From: Rubrivivax sp. | GTDB lineage: Bacteria > Pseudomonadota > Gammaproteobacteria > Burkholderiales > Burkholderiaceae_C | NCBI GenBank assembly: GCA_030680415.1 | Contig: JAUXVE010000004.1 | Span: 1 to 64,000 of the forward strand | Length of the DNA stretch: 64,000 bases | Reading direction: 5' to 3' | Shown: positions 24,339 to 38,895 of the stretch, piece by piece | Layout: every line of letters starts with the position of its first letter | Numbering within the stretch: position 1 is the first letter of the stretch | Translations under genes and position numbers: made by a program | Notes under the pieces: generated by a model | What the model saw: the letters and a program-made list of their open reading frames with translations, nothing else | What the model was told of the DNA's origin: nothing | The model's database searches: none

Positions 24339-24760
24339 TTCGGCTCGGGCTCGAAGGCGATGGCCGCCGAGTTGATGCAGAAACGCTCGCCGGTGGGCGC
24401 GGGGCCGTCGTCGAAGACATGGCCGAGGTGGCTGCCGCAATGGTTGCAGCGCACCTCGACGCGCACCATGCCCAGACTGGCGTCGACGACGCGCTCGACG
24501 ACTTCGCTGTCGATCGGCTGCCAGTAACTGGGCCAGCCGCAGCCGGCGTCGAACTTGGTGCCCGACTCGAACAGCGGCGTGCCGCAGCCCACGCACAGGT
24601 AGCGGCCGTCGTCGAAGTGGTCCCAGTACCGGCCGCTGAAGGCGCGTTCGGTGGCGGCGTGGCGCGCCACCTGGTACTGCATGGGGTCGAGGCTGGCGCG
24701 CCATTCGGCGTCGGTCTTGTGCACGGGGTAGCGCGGGTCGTCGTGATGGTGCGGTTTCAT
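24335..24760 (-). CDS. msrB: Peptide-methionine (R)-S-oxide reductase
   Basis: '[29 protein letters not shown]' and '[33 protein letters not shown]'. Confidence 0.96.
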   Translation of the reverse strand: MKPHHHDDPRYPVHKTDAEWRASLDPMQYQVARHAATERAFSGRYWDHFDDGRYLCVGCGTPLFESGTKFDAGCGWPSYWQPIDSEVVERVVDASLGMVRVEVRCNHCGSHLGHVFDDGPAPTGERFCINSAAIAFEPEPK

Positions 24761-26244
24761 GATGAGCAGGAGACCTCCAGTTGTTGCGCCCAGGCGGGCG
24801 GAAAGCCGGCGTCGGCCTCGTGTTCGGGCTGCTCGTCGAAGGGGTGTTGCAGCACCCGCAGCAGGCGCTGCACCTCGCTGAAGTCGCTCCCGCGGGCGCG
24901 CTGGATCGCCGCTTCGGCGAGGTGATTGCGCAGCACGAACTTGGGGTTGACGCGGTTCATGCGTGCCGCGCGATCGGCGTCGATGCTGGTCTCGGCGCGC
25001 AGCCGCGCGGCATAGCGGGCGGACCAGGCGTCGAAGGCGTCGCGGTCGATGAAGAGGTCGCGCACGGCGGTGTTGGCGGCGCCGGCTCCGGTGCCGAAGG
25101 TCGCCAGCCGGCGGAAGGTGATGGTGAAATCGGCGCGGTCCTGGGCCATCAGGCGCAGCAGGTCGTCGACCAGTGCCTCGTCTTCTTCGCGTTCGGCCCG
25201 CAGGCCGAGCTTGGCGCGCAGGGCCGCCAGCAGCGCGCGCGGGTAGGCGGTCTTGTACGGCTCCAGCGCGGCCAGCGCGGCATCGGTGTCGTCGATCAGC
25301 GGCAGCAGCGCCTGCGCCAGCGCGTGCAGGTTCCACAGTGCCACGGCGGGCTGGCGCGCGTAGGCGTAGCGGCCCTGATGGTCGCTGTGGTTGCAGACGT
25401 GGCCCGGGTCGAAGGCGTCCATGAAACCAAAGGGGCCGTAATCGATGGTCAGCCCCAGGATCGACATGTTGTCGGTGTTCATGACGCCGTGGCAAAAGCC
25501 CACCGCCTGCCACTGCGCCAGCAGCGCCGCGGTGCGCCGTGTCACGGCCTCCAGCAGGCCGGCGTAGCGTGCGGCCGTGCCCTGCAGCGCCGGGTAGAAA
25601 CGTTCGATGGTGGCGTCGGCCAGGGTCTTCGACGCCGCCTCGTCCTGCGCCGTGTGCGTGAAATGCTCGAAGTGGCCGAAACGCAGGAAGCTCGGCGCCA
25701 CCCGCGTCACCACGGCAGCCGTTTCCACCGTCTCGCGGTGCACCGGCAGGGGCGAGCCCACCAGCGCCAGCGCGCGCGTGGTCGGGATGCCCAGCGCGTG
25801 CATGGCCTCGGAACACAGGTACTCGCGGATCGACGAGCGCAGCACGGCGCGCCCGTCGCCCATGCGCGAATAAGGCGTCAGGCCACTGCCCTTGAGCTGC
25901 GCTTCCATCGGCCCCATGGCGCTGTCGGCTTCGCCCAGCAACAGCGCACGGCCATCGCCAAGTTGCCCGGCCCAGACGCCGAACTGGTGTCCCGAGTAGA
26001 CGGTGGCCAGCGTGCCGCCCGGGGGCTGTACGGTGCCGGACAGCAGGGCCAGTGCGTCGTCGCCGTCGAACCAGTCGGCCCAGCCCAGTTCGCGCGCCAG
26101 CGCATCGTTGCGGGCCACCCAGTGGGCCCCGGGCAGGCCCTGCGGCAGTTGGGCGACGCTGAAAGCGGCGCCCAGGCTGCGCATCAGGCCGGCCTGTCGC
26201 CAGGCCGGGGTGGCCGCGGTGCGCCAGTGGTCGCGTGCGTTCAT
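24757..26244 (-). CDS. selO: Protein adenylyltransferase SelO (YdiU/UPF0061)
   Basis: '[23 protein letters not shown]', '[43 protein letters not shown]'; C-term SCSS. Confidence 0.94.
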   Translation of the reverse strand: MNARDHWRTAATPAWRQAGLMRSLGAAFSVAQLPQGLPGAHWVARNDALARELGWADWFDGDDALALLSGTVQPPGGTLATVYSGHQFGVWAGQLGDGRALLLGEADSAMGPMEAQLKGSGLTPYSRMGDGRAVLRSSIREYLCSEAMHALGIPTTRALALVGSPLPVHRETVETAAVVTRVAPSFLRFGHFEHFTHTAQDEAASKTLADATIERFYPALQGTAARYAGLLEAVTRRTAALLAQWQAVGFCHGVMNTDNMSILGLTIDYGPFGFMDAFDPGHVCNHSDHQGRYAYARQPAVALWNLHALAQALLPLIDDTDAALAALEPYKTAYPRALLAALRAKLGLRAEREEDEALVDDLLRLMAQDRADFTITFRRLATFGTGAGAANTAVRDLFIDRDAFDAWSARYAARLRAETSIDADRAARMNRVNPKFVLRNHLAEAAIQRARGSDFSEVQRLLRVLQHPFDEQPEHEADAGFPPAWAQQLEVSCSS

Positions 26245-26326
26245 GCCGGGATTGTCCGCCGGCCCGGCTTGGCGCGAGGCCCTTGGGGTCATCGCGCTGT
26301 CACCAGCGAGACAATCTCTTCGGGGT

Positions 26327-26346
26327 AGTCCCTAAAGCCAGGGACT
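26327..26346. promoter_or_regulatory. Palindrome AGTCCCT-aaagcc-AGGGACT upstream of livJ
   Basis: Perfect 7-bp inverted repeat in the selO/livJ divergent intergenic region. Confidence 0.5.
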
Positions 26347-26397
26347 GTGCACTTCAGCTACCTTCCACAGACTCACCGATTCCTTCAGGAGACCACG

Positions 26398-27651
26398 ATG
26401 ACTATCCGCAGAAACGTCCTCAGCATCGCCCTGGGCAGTGCCTTGGCCCTCGGCAGCAGTGGCGCCTTCGCGCAGAAGGGCGAGACGGTCAGGATCGCCT
26501 GGATCGACGCCCTCACCGGCATGACGGCGGCGACCGGCCAGAACCAGCTCAAGGGCTTCCAGTTCACGGCCGAGCAGTTCAACAAGAGCAATCCCGCCGG
26601 CGTGAAGTTCGAGATCACCTCGTTCGACAACAAGCTCAGCCCGCAGGAAACGGTTAACGCGCTGCAGGCCGCCATAGACCAGGGTATCCGCTATGTGGCC
26701 CAGGGCACCGGCACCGGACCGGCCACCGCCATCATCGACTTCCTGAACAAGTACAACGAGCGCAACCCGGGCAAGGAAGTGCTGTTCCTGAACTACGCCG
26801 CGGTGGACCCGTCGCTGACCAACGAGAAGTGCAGCTTCTGGCACTTCCGGCTCGACGCCGACACGTCGATGAAGATGGAGGCGCTGACCACCTTCATGAA
26901 GGACCAGGCCGACGTCAAGAAGGTCTACCTCATCAACCAGAACTACGCCCACGGCCACCAGGTGTCGAAATACGCCAAGGAGAACCTGGCGCGCAAGCGG
27001 CCCGACGTCCAGATCGTCGGCGACGACCTGACGCCACTGGCGCAGACCCGCGACTTCGCGCCCTACATCGCCAAGATCAAGGCCTCGGGTGCCGATACCA
27101 TCATCACCGGCAACTGGTCGTCCGACCTCACGCTGCTCATCAAGGCGGCCAACGATGCCGGCCTCAACGCCAAGTTCTATACCTACTACGCGGTCGTCAG
27201 CGGCACCCCCACGGCAATGGGTGCCAATGCTGCCGGGCGTGTCTACGGCGTGGGCGTGCTGCCCCCGTATACCGTGCCTTCGGCGCGCAAGGTGATGGAC
27301 GAATACAAGGCCAAGTTCAACGACGACTTCTATACGGCGCAGATCTACAACGCCTATGCGCTGCTGTCGGCCGCGATGGCGAAGGCCAAGACCACCTCGC
27401 CCATCAAGGTGGCCGCGGCAATGGAAGGCCTGGAGGTGGCGGGCTTCGGTGGCGGGACGATCACGATGCGCAAGACCGACCACCAGTTGCAGCAGGCCGT
27501 CTATATCTCCCGCTGGGAGAAGGCCGGGCCCAAGCCCGACGACTACAGCGTCGAGAATACCGGCTACAACTTCAAGAACATCAAGACCTACGAGCCTTAT
27601 GTCTCCAGCACGCCGACGTCGTGCCAGATGAAGCGCCCGGGCGGCGCCTGA
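26398..27651 (+). CDS. Branched-chain amino-acid-type ABC transporter substrate-binding protein
   Basis: Signal peptide; 'VRIAWIDALTGMTAATGQNQLKGFQFTAEQFN' Peripla_BP_6-type; followed by livHMGF-like genes. Confidence 0.92.
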   Translation: MTIRRNVLSIALGSALALGSSGAFAQKGETVRIAWIDALTGMTAATGQNQLKGFQFTAEQFNKSNPAGVKFEITSFDNKLSPQETVNALQAAIDQGIRYVAQGTGTGPATAIIDFLNKYNERNPGKEVLFLNYAAVDPSLTNEKCSFWHFRLDADTSMKMEALTTFMKDQADVKKVYLINQNYAHGHQVSKYAKENLARKRPDVQIVGDDLTPLAQTRDFAPYIAKIKASGADTIITGNWSSDLTLLIKAANDAGLNAKFYTYYAVVSGTPTAMGANAAGRVYGVGVLPPYTVPSARKVMDEYKAKFNDDFYTAQIYNAYALLSAAMAKAKTTSPIKVAAAMEGLEVAGFGGGTITMRKTDHQLQQAVYISRWEKAGPKPDDYSVENTGYNFKNIKTYEPYVSSTPTSCQMKRPGGA

Positions 27652-27720
27652 CCTCCGGCGTCGTCGGCCGGGCCCTGGGGAGCACGCTGCCCAGGGCCCT
27701 TTCTTTCGGATGAACCGCGC

Positions 27721-28752
27721 TTGGACCAGATCCTTATCAACGTCCTGAACGGCATCAGCGCCGGGCTGCTGCTGTTCATGCTCAGCTCGGGGCTGACGCT
27801 CATCTTCAGCATGATGGGAGTGCTGAATTTCGCCCACGCCAGCTTCTACATGGTGGGCGCCCATTTCGCCTACTCGCTGACGCGGGTGGTGGGTTTCTGG
27901 CCCGCGCTGGTGCTGGCGCCGGTGCTCGTGGGCCTGCTGGGCGCGCTGTTCGAGCGCACCGCGCTGCGCCGCGTGCACAAATTCGGCCACGTGCCGGAAC
28001 TGCTCATCACCTTCGGCCTGTCGTTCGTGATCCTGGAACTGGTCAAGCTGATCTGGGGCCTGTCGTCGATGCCTTTCGCACCGCCCCCGTTGCTGCAGGG
28101 GCCCGCCTTCACGGTGGTGCAGTCGGTCGCCGACGGCCTGAGCCTGGTCTGGGGCGCCGCCTCGCCCGAGCGCTGTGCGTCGACGGCCGAGCTCATCGTC
28201 CACTGTTCGACATTCCCCGCCACGCGCTTCTTCATGATGGCGGTGGCCCTGGTCATGCTGCTGGCGCTGTGGCTGCTGCTGACGCGCACGCGCATCGGCC
28301 TGGTGATTCAGGCCGCCCTCACGCACCCCGAGATGGTCGAGGCCCTGGGCCACAACGTGCCGCGGGTGTTCATGCTGGTCTTCGGCAGCGGCTGCGGGTT
28401 GGCTGGCCTGGCGGGGGTGATCGGCGGCGTGACCTTCGTCACCGAACCGTCGATGGCCACCATCGTCGGCTCGATCATCTTCGTCGTCGTCGTTGTCGGC
28501 GGCATGGGCTCGCTGGCCGGCGCCTTCGTCGCATCGCTGTTGATCGGGTTGCTGCAGACGCTGCCGCTGACGGTGGACAAGTCGCTCGTCCACGTGGCCG
28601 CCAGCCTGGGCTGGTCGGTGGTGCCTGGCGACCTGGGTTACCCGCTCATGAAGATCACGCTGGCCCAGGCGGCACCCATCCTGCCCTACCTGCTGCTGGT
28701 GCTGATCCTGATCTTCAGGCCCAAGGGCCTGCTCGGCACGCGCGAAAGCTGA
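27721..28752 (+). CDS. Branched-chain amino-acid-type ABC permease (LivH-like)
   Basis: 'LNGISAGLLLFMLSSGLTLIFSMMGVLNFAHASFYM'; TTG start. Confidence 0.92.
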   Translation: MDQILINVLNGISAGLLLFMLSSGLTLIFSMMGVLNFAHASFYMVGAHFAYSLTRVVGFWPALVLAPVLVGLLGALFERTALRRVHKFGHVPELLITFGLSFVILELVKLIWGLSSMPFAPPPLLQGPAFTVVQSVADGLSLVWGAASPERCASTAELIVHCSTFPATRFFMMAVALVMLLALWLLLTRTRIGLVIQAALTHPEMVEALGHNVPRVFMLVFGSGCGLAGLAGVIGGVTFVTEPSMATIVGSIIFVVVVVGGMGSLAGAFVASLLIGLLQTLPLTVDKSLVHVAASLGWSVVPGDLGYPLMKITLAQAAPILPYLLLVLILIFRPKGLLGTRES

Positions 28753-28756
28753 GCCG

Positions 28757-30067
28757 ATGGCGCGCGCACACCAGACCCGCCCCCGCTACCGCTTCAAGCC
28801 CTGGAACGTGGGCCGCTGGGTGCTGTGGGGCCTGTTTGCGCTGGCGCTGCTGGTGGCCCCGCTGCTGTGGACCACGGGCTTCGCGCTCACCATGCTGTCG
28901 CAGATGGGCATCGCCATCGTCGCCTGCCTGGCCTACAACATCCTGCTCGGCCAGGGTGGCATGCTCAGCTTCGGCCACGCCGTGTACACCGGCCTGGGGT
29001 CCTTCCTGGCCATCCACACGCTCAACATGGTGGCCAATGGTGCGCTGGCATTGCCGATCAGCCTGATTCCGCTGGCCGGTGCACTCGGCGGCCTGTTCTT
29101 TGCCGCCATCCTGGGCTACGTCACGACGAAGAAGGCGGGGACGACCTTCGCGATGATCACGCTGGGCATCGGGGAGCTGGTCTGGTCGATGTCGCTGATG
29201 GTGCCCGAGTTCTTCGGTGGCGAAGGCGGCATCTCGGGCAACCGAGTCGTGGGCGAAGCGTTCCTGGGCATCAGCTTCGGGCCGCAGATCCAGGTCTACT
29301 ACCTGATCGCGGTGTATTGCTTCGTCTGCACCGCGCTCATGTTCGCCCTCACGCGCACGCCGCTGGGCCGCATGCTCAACGCCGTGCGCGACAACCCCGA
29401 GCGCGTCGAATTCATCGGCTACAACACGCAGCGCGTGCGCTACATCGCGTTCATGATCTCGGGGCTGTTCTCGGGCGTGGCCGGCGGCCTGGCGGCACTG
29501 AACTTCGAGCTCGTCACGGCCGAGGTGGTGGGTGCCGGCCGCTCGGGCGCCTACCTGCTTTTCGTGTTCCTGGGCGGCGCCACCTTCTTCTTCGGCCCCA
29601 TCATCGGCGCCGTGCTGATGGTGGTGGCGCTGGTGCTGCTGTCGGAGCTGACGCAGGCCTGGCTGCTGTACCTGGGCCTGGTCTTCGTGTTCATGGTGAT
29701 GTATGCACCGGGCGGCATTTCCAGCCTGATCATGATGAATCTGCGCGTGGCCAGCTTCGGCAAGCTGCGGCCGCTGCTGGGGTCCTACCTGGCGCTGGCG
29801 GGCACGGCGGCGACGATCCTGGCCGGTGCGGGGGCGATGATCGAGATGGTCTACCACCTGCAGCTCAACGAGGCGCTGGGCCCCGAGCTCAAGTTCATGG
29901 GTGCCGCGCTCAACGCCAAGAGCCTGGACAGCTGGTTCGGCGCCTGCTTCGTGCTCGCGGTGGGGGTGGCGCTGTTCGAGATGACACGGCGCCACTTCGC
30001 CCGACTGTGGGGCCAGACGCAGGAAGAGATCGAGCGCGAGATCAAGCGCCGCGAGGCAGCGATATGA
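28757..30067 (+). CDS. Branched-chain amino-acid-type ABC permease (LivM-like)
   Basis: 'YNILLGQGGMLSFGHAVYTGLGSFLAIH', 'GRMLNAVRDNPERVEFIGYN'. Confidence 0.92.
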   Translation: MARAHQTRPRYRFKPWNVGRWVLWGLFALALLVAPLLWTTGFALTMLSQMGIAIVACLAYNILLGQGGMLSFGHAVYTGLGSFLAIHTLNMVANGALALPISLIPLAGALGGLFFAAILGYVTTKKAGTTFAMITLGIGELVWSMSLMVPEFFGGEGGISGNRVVGEAFLGISFGPQIQVYYLIAVYCFVCTALMFALTRTPLGRMLNAVRDNPERVEFIGYNTQRVRYIAFMISGLFSGVAGGLAALNFELVTAEVVGAGRSGAYLLFVFLGGATFFFGPIIGAVLMVVALVLLSELTQAWLLYLGLVFVFMVMYAPGGISSLIMMNLRVASFGKLRPLLGSYLALAGTAATILAGAGAMIEMVYHLQLNEALGPELKFMGAALNAKSLDSWFGACFVLAVGVALFEMTRRHFARLWGQTQEEIEREIKRREAAI

Positions 30068-30870
30068 CGAACCTGGCTGCGGCGGCCGGCGCCGAATTCG
30101 CCATTGAACTGCGCGACGTGCGCAAGAGCTTCGGCAAGACTGAGATCATCCGTGGCGCCAGCCTGGCCGTGCGGCCCGGCGAGCGCGTGGCCATCATCGG
30201 CCCCAACGGCGCCGGCAAGAGCACGCTCTTCAATCTCATCAGCGGCCGCTTCGGCAGCACCTCGGGCGACATCCTGCTGCACGGGCACAAGATCGACGGC
30301 CTCAAGCCCTACGAGGTCACGCGCCGCGGCCTGGCGCGCAGCTTCCAGGTCAGCAATCTGTTCACGCGGCTGTCGGTGTTCGAGAACCTGCGCTGCGCCG
30401 TGCTGTGGAGCCTGGGCTACAAGTACGCGTTCTGGAAGTTCCTGGCCGACCTGAACGACGCCAACGAGCGTGCCGAAGAAGTGATGGAGATGCTCAAGCT
30501 CGAGAAGCGGCGCGACGTGCAGGCCATGAACCTGACCTACGCCGAGCAGCGGGCGCTGGAGATCGGCATCACCATCGCCGGCGGTGCCAGCGTGATCCTG
30601 CTCGACGAACCCACCGCGGGCATGAGTCGCAGCGAGACCTCGCGCTTCGTCAACCTCATCCGCGAGGTGACCGAGGGCAAGACGCTGCTGACGGTGGAGC
30701 ACGACATGGGCGTGGTCTTCGGCCTCGCCGACAAGATCGCCGTGCTGGTCTACGGCGAGGTGATTGCCTTCGACTTGCCCGAGGCGGTGCGCAGCAACGA
30801 GCGCGTGCAGGAAGCCTATCTGGGCTCGGTGCTGGCCGACCAGCAGGCCGCTGCGGCGGCGGGCCACTGA
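30064..30870 (+). CDS. ABC transporter ATPase (LivG-like)
   Basis: Walker A GPNGAGKST, Walker B VILLDEPTAGMS; ATGA overlap with LivM. Confidence 0.92.
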   Translation: MTNLAAAAGAEFAIELRDVRKSFGKTEIIRGASLAVRPGERVAIIGPNGAGKSTLFNLISGRFGSTSGDILLHGHKIDGLKPYEVTRRGLARSFQVSNLFTRLSVFENLRCAVLWSLGYKYAFWKFLADLNDANERAEEVMEMLKLEKRRDVQAMNLTYAEQRALEIGITIAGGASVILLDEPTAGMSRSETSRFVNLIREVTEGKTLLTVEHDMGVVFGLADKIAVLVYGEVIAFDLPEAVRSNERVQEAYLGSVLADQQAAAAAGH

Positions 30871-30871
30871 G

Positions 30872-31567
30872 ATGCTGACGCTGCGCAACGTCCACGCCTT
30901 CTACGGCAAGAGCCATGTGCTGCACGGCGTGCACTTCGAGGTGCGGCCGGGCGAGATCGTGGCGCTGCTGGGCCGCAACGGCTCGGGCCGCTCGACCACC
31001 GTCAAGACCATCATGGGCCTCGTCGAAGGCACGGGCTCGGTGCGCTGGAAGGATGCCGAGATCCTGGGCTCCGAGGCCTTCCGGATCGCCCACGCCGGCA
31101 TCGGCTACGTGCCCGAGAACCGCGACATCTTTCCCACCCTGACGGTGCACCAGAACCTGCTGCTCGGCCAGAAGCGCGGCGCCAAGACGGCGCGCTGGTC
31201 CTTCGACGACATGTATGCCCTGTTCCCGCGCCTGAAGGATCGCCAGCACAACGAAGCCGGCGTGCTGTCGGGCGGCGAGCAGCAGATGCTCACGCTGTGC
31301 CGCACGCTGATGGGCGACCCCGAGCTGATCATGATCGACGAGCCCACCGAGGGCCTGGCGCCCAAGATCGTGGAGCTGGTGGCCGCCTACCTGCACGAAC
31401 TGAAGCGGCGCGGCATCTCGGTGCTGCTGGTGGAACAGAAGCTGACCATCGCGCTGGAAGTCGCCGACCGCTGCCTGGTGATGGGCCACGGCCAGATCGT
31501 CTTCGAAGGCCGGCCGGCGGACCTGCGCGCGAATGCCTACATCCGCAAGGAGTGGCTGGAAGTGTGA
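30872..31567 (+). CDS. ABC transporter ATPase (LivF-like)
   Basis: 'LSGGEQQMLTLCRTLMGDPELIMIDEPTEGLAP'; Walker A reads GRNGSGRST. Confidence 0.9.
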   Translation: MLTLRNVHAFYGKSHVLHGVHFEVRPGEIVALLGRNGSGRSTTVKTIMGLVEGTGSVRWKDAEILGSEAFRIAHAGIGYVPENRDIFPTLTVHQNLLLGQKRGAKTARWSFDDMYALFPRLKDRQHNEAGVLSGGEQQMLTLCRTLMGDPELIMIDEPTEGLAPKIVELVAAYLHELKRRGISVLLVEQKLTIALEVADRCLVMGHGQIVFEGRPADLRANAYIRKEWLEV

Positions 31568-31570
31568 GCC

Positions 31571-31660
31571 CCCAGGCTTGTCGCTTCGCGCCTTCGCCAC
31601 CCCCCAAGGGGGCTCGGTCCGCCTTGGGGCGGCCCGGCGGCGGACCGGGTCGCGCCTTGT
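31571..31660. repeat. Intergenic structured repeat-like element (CCCCCAAGGGGGC...GCCTTGGGGCGGCCCGGCGGC)
   Basis: Stem CGGTCCGCC (31615-31623)/GGCGGACCG (31639-31647); resembles intergenic elements recalled from Comamonadaceae-type genomes. Confidence 0.5.
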
Positions 31661-31737
31661 CGCGGCAGGGACATCGAGCGTCCACACCCGAAGCCTAGAA
31701 TCGCACGACCGTTCTATTTGCACCCCGAGGAGTCGCC

Positions 31738-33843
<2,106 letters not shown>

Positions 33844-33854
33844 ACCTCGGTGGC

Positions 33855-35324
33855 ATGATCAAGCGCGTCTTGCTGGGCCTGCTGGCCGGGCTGTTGCTGC
33901 TGGCCGCAGCGCTGGTGGTCAATGCGCTGCGCCAGGGCTCACGGCAGGTGGTGGTGCCGGCCCTGGCGCCCTTGGCGGTGGACGCCGACCGCGTCGCCGA
34001 GTCCATGGCCATCGCGGTGCGCGCCAAGACGGTGAGTGGCCTGCTCGACCCCGTCGGCGTGGCCGCCGAATTCGACAAGCTGCATGCGCACCTGGCGTCG
34101 CGCTATCCGCTGGTGCACGCCACGCTCAGGAAGGAGATCGTCGGCGCACACAGCCTGCTCTACAGCTGGCCCGGCTCGGACCCCCAGGCACAAGCGATCG
34201 CGTTGCTGGCGCACCAGGACGTGGTGCCGGTGGCGCCAGGCACCGAAGCGCTTTGGAAGCAGCCGCCCTTTGCCGGCGTGGTCGAGGGTGGCGTGGTCTG
34301 GGGCCGCGGCACACTGGACAACAAGAGCAACCTCATCACGCAGATGGAGGCCGTGGAGTCGCTCCTGCAGGCCGGCTTCAAGCCGCGCCGCACCATCTAT
34401 CTGATCGCCGGCCACGACGAAGAAGTGGGCGGGCAGCGCGGTGCCGTGGCCATCGCGGACTTGCTCGGGCAGCGCGGCGTGCGGCTGGACTTCGTGCTCG
34501 ACGAAGGCCTGGCGGTGACCGAAGGCATCCTGCCGGGCGTGGACCAGCCGCTGGCCCTGATCGGGCTGGCCGAGAAGGGTTCGGTGTCGCTGCGCCTGGC
34601 GGCGCACGCCGCGCCGGGCCATTCGTCCATGCCGCCGGGGCCGGGGCAGAGCGCCATCGGCATGCTCAGCGCCGCGCTGGCGCGGCTGGACCAGAATCCC
34701 ATGCCCGGCGGCATCAAGGGCGTTGCGGCGGCCATGTTTGCCGTGGTGGCACCGGAGCTGCCGTTCGGGCCGAGGCTGGCGATGTCCAACCTGTGGCTGC
34801 TGCGGCCGGTGGTCGAAAACATGCTGTCCAAGGGCGCGGCCACCAACGCCATGATGCGCACCACCACGGCGATGACCGTACTCAATGCCGGCATGAAGGA
34901 CAACGTGCTGCCGGGCCGCGCCGAGGCGGTCGTCAACTTCCGCATCCTGCCCGGCGACACGGTCGAGTCGGTGGCCGCACACGTGCGGCGGGTCATCGCC
35001 GACGTGCGCATCGAAGTCCAGCCGGTGGGGGTGGCGTTCGAGGCTTCATCGGTCTCGTCACCCACCGCGCCGGCATTCGGCCTCGTCGAGCGCACGATCC
35101 GCGAAGTCTTCCCCGACAGCATGGTGGCGCCGAGCCTGATGTTGGCCGCCAGCGACGCACGGCACTTCCAGGCCGTGGCCGACCAGACCTATCGTTTCAT
35201 GCCGATCCGCTTCAAGTCGGAAGACCTGCCGCGTGTGCACGGCACCGATGAACGCATCGCCGCGGCGCAGCTGGCCGACATGGTTCGCTTCTACCACCGC
35301 CTGCTGCAGCAGGCGGCCCAATGA
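33855..35324 (+). CDS. M20-family peptidase (PM20D1/CPS1-like) with N-terminal membrane anchor
   Basis: '[45 protein letters not shown]'; '[12 protein letters not shown]'; single N-terminal TM. Confidence 0.88.
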   Translation: MIKRVLLGLLAGLLLLAAALVVNALRQGSRQVVVPALAPLAVDADRVAESMAIAVRAKTVSGLLDPVGVAAEFDKLHAHLASRYPLVHATLRKEIVGAHSLLYSWPGSDPQAQAIALLAHQDVVPVAPGTEALWKQPPFAGVVEGGVVWGRGTLDNKSNLITQMEAVESLLQAGFKPRRTIYLIAGHDEEVGGQRGAVAIADLLGQRGVRLDFVLDEGLAVTEGILPGVDQPLALIGLAEKGSVSLRLAAHAAPGHSSMPPGPGQSAIGMLSAALARLDQNPMPGGIKGVAAAMFAVVAPELPFGPRLAMSNLWLLRPVVENMLSKGAATNAMMRTTTAMTVLNAGMKDNVLPGRAEAVVNFRILPGDTVESVAAHVRRVIADVRIEVQPVGVAFEASSVSSPTAPAFGLVERTIREVFPDSMVAPSLMLAASDARHFQAVADQTYRFMPIRFKSEDLPRVHGTDERIAAAQLADMVRFYHRLLQQAAQ

Positions 35325-35346
35325 CCCTCAAGCAAGGACGCCCGTC

Positions 35347-36522
35347 ATGACCCGTGCCGTCATCGTCTCCACCGCACGCACGCCGCTGGCCAAGAGCTGG
35401 AAGGGCGCCTTCAACATGACCCATGGCGCCACGCTCGGCAGCTTCGCCGTCAAGGCCGCCGTCGAGCGCGCCGGCATCGACCCCGGTGCCGTCGATGACG
35501 TGCTGATGGGTTGCGCCAACCCCGAAGGCGCCACCGGCATGAACATCGCACGCCAGATCGCCCTGCGCGCCGGCTTGCCCGTCACCGTGAGCGGCACCAC
35601 CATCAACCGCTTCTGCTCCAGCGGCCTGCAGACCATCGCGCTGGCGGCGCAACGCATCATCGCCGGCGAGGCCGATGTCTTCGTCGCCGGCGGCGTGGAG
35701 AGCATTTCCTGCGTGCAGCAGGAGATGAACAAGCACATGCTGGTGGATCCGGCGCTGCAGAGACTCAAGCCCGAGGTCTACTGGAGCATGCTGCAGACGG
35801 CCGAGAACGTGGCCCAGCGCTACGGCGTGGCCAAGGAACGCATGGACCGCTACGGCGCCGGCAGCCAGCAGAAGGCCTGCGCGGCGCAGGAGCTGGGTCT
35901 GTTCAAGGACGAGATCGTGGCCTGCACGGTGACCGCCGGCGTCGCCGATGCGGTGCTCGGCCTGCGCAGCAAGGAAGTGACGGTGAGCGCCGACGAAGGC
36001 CTGCGCCCGGGCACCACCTACGAGGGCATCAAGGACATCCGGCCGGCCACGCCCGGTGGCGTCGTCACCGCCGGCAACGCCAGCCAGTTCAGCGACGGCG
36101 CCGGCGCCTGCGTGGTCGTCAGCGAGACCTACGCCGAGCAGAAGGGACTCGAGCCACTGGGCCGTTTCCTGGGCTTTGCGGTGGCCGGCTGCGAGCCCGA
36201 CGAGATGGGCATCGGTCCCGTCTTCGCGGTGCCCAAGGTGCTGCAGCGCTTGGGGCTGAAGGTCGACGACATCGACCTCTGGGAGCTCAACGAGGCCTTC
36301 GCCGTGCAGGTGCTGTACTGCGCCGACCGGCTGGGCATTCCGATGGACCGGCTCAACGTCAACGGCGGCGCCATCGCCGTCGGCCACCCCTACGGCGTGA
36401 GCGGCCAGCGCCTCACCGGGCACGCGCTGATCGAAGGCCGGCGCCGCGGCGCCAAACGCGTGTGCGTGACGATGTGCATCGGCGGCGGCATGGGGGCGGC
36501 GGGCATCTTCGAGGTACTGTGA
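35347..36522 (+). CDS. Acetyl-CoA acyltransferase (thiolase)
   Basis: '[21 protein letters not shown]', '[25 protein letters not shown]', '[18 protein letters not shown]'. Confidence 0.94.
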   Translation: MTRAVIVSTARTPLAKSWKGAFNMTHGATLGSFAVKAAVERAGIDPGAVDDVLMGCANPEGATGMNIARQIALRAGLPVTVSGTTINRFCSSGLQTIALAAQRIIAGEADVFVAGGVESISCVQQEMNKHMLVDPALQRLKPEVYWSMLQTAENVAQRYGVAKERMDRYGAGSQQKACAAQELGLFKDEIVACTVTAGVADAVLGLRSKEVTVSADEGLRPGTTYEGIKDIRPATPGGVVTAGNASQFSDGAGACVVVSETYAEQKGLEPLGRFLGFAVAGCEPDEMGIGPVFAVPKVLQRLGLKVDDIDLWELNEAFAVQVLYCADRLGIPMDRLNVNGGAIAVGHPYGVSGQRLTGHALIEGRRRGAKRVCVTMCIGGGMGAAGIFEVL

Positions 36523-36600
36523 GGGCAGCCCGCGCGCGCTTCGGTCCGCAGCTGCGCCGCGGCCGCCGCTCGAGCGTGGGCCGGCACGGGCACTGATGCG

Positions 36601-37023
36601 GTGACGCCCGACCTCGACACCGTGCGCGAGTTCTTCCGCCTCTCGCCCTTCATGGTCGACCTGGGTGTCGAGCCCACTGCGGTGAGCGCCGGTCGCATCA
36701 CCACTCAGTTGGCATTGGCCCCGCGCCACATGCAGCACACCGGGCAGGCCCATGCCGGCGTCATGGCCACACTGGCCGACCACAGCATGGGCGCGGCCGC
36801 GCAGACCCTGGCACCCGAGGGCCACTGGGTGCTGACGGCCGAGCTCAAGACCAGCGCCCTGCGCCCGGGCCGCGGTGAGCGGCTGGTGTGCGAGGCGCAC
36901 GTGCTCAAGGCCGGGCGGCGCATCAGCTTCACCGAGGCCGAGGTCTACGCCGAACAGGGCGGCCAGCGCACGCTGGTGATGAAGGCTTCGGCCACCATGG
37001 CCATCGTCGCCGCCGAGGCTTGA
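36601..37023 (+). CDS. PaaI-type hot-dog thioesterase
   Basis: GTG start; 'HTGQAHAGVMATLADHSMGAAAQTL'. Confidence 0.82.
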   Translation: MTPDLDTVREFFRLSPFMVDLGVEPTAVSAGRITTQLALAPRHMQHTGQAHAGVMATLADHSMGAAAQTLAPEGHWVLTAELKTSALRPGRGERLVCEAHVLKAGRRISFTEAEVYAEQGGQRTLVMKASATMAIVAAEA

Positions 37024-37031
37024 CACCCGCC

Positions 37032-38858
<1,827 letters not shown>

Positions 38859-38895
38859 CGATGGGCAATTCGGCGCTTGACACAAGGACCTGACC

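Noticed and set aside
24757-24780. Possible selenocysteine/UGA recoding at the SelO C-terminus
   Set aside because: Reads LEVSCSS* with Cys; bacterial SelO normally has Cys here and no SECIS-like need is evident
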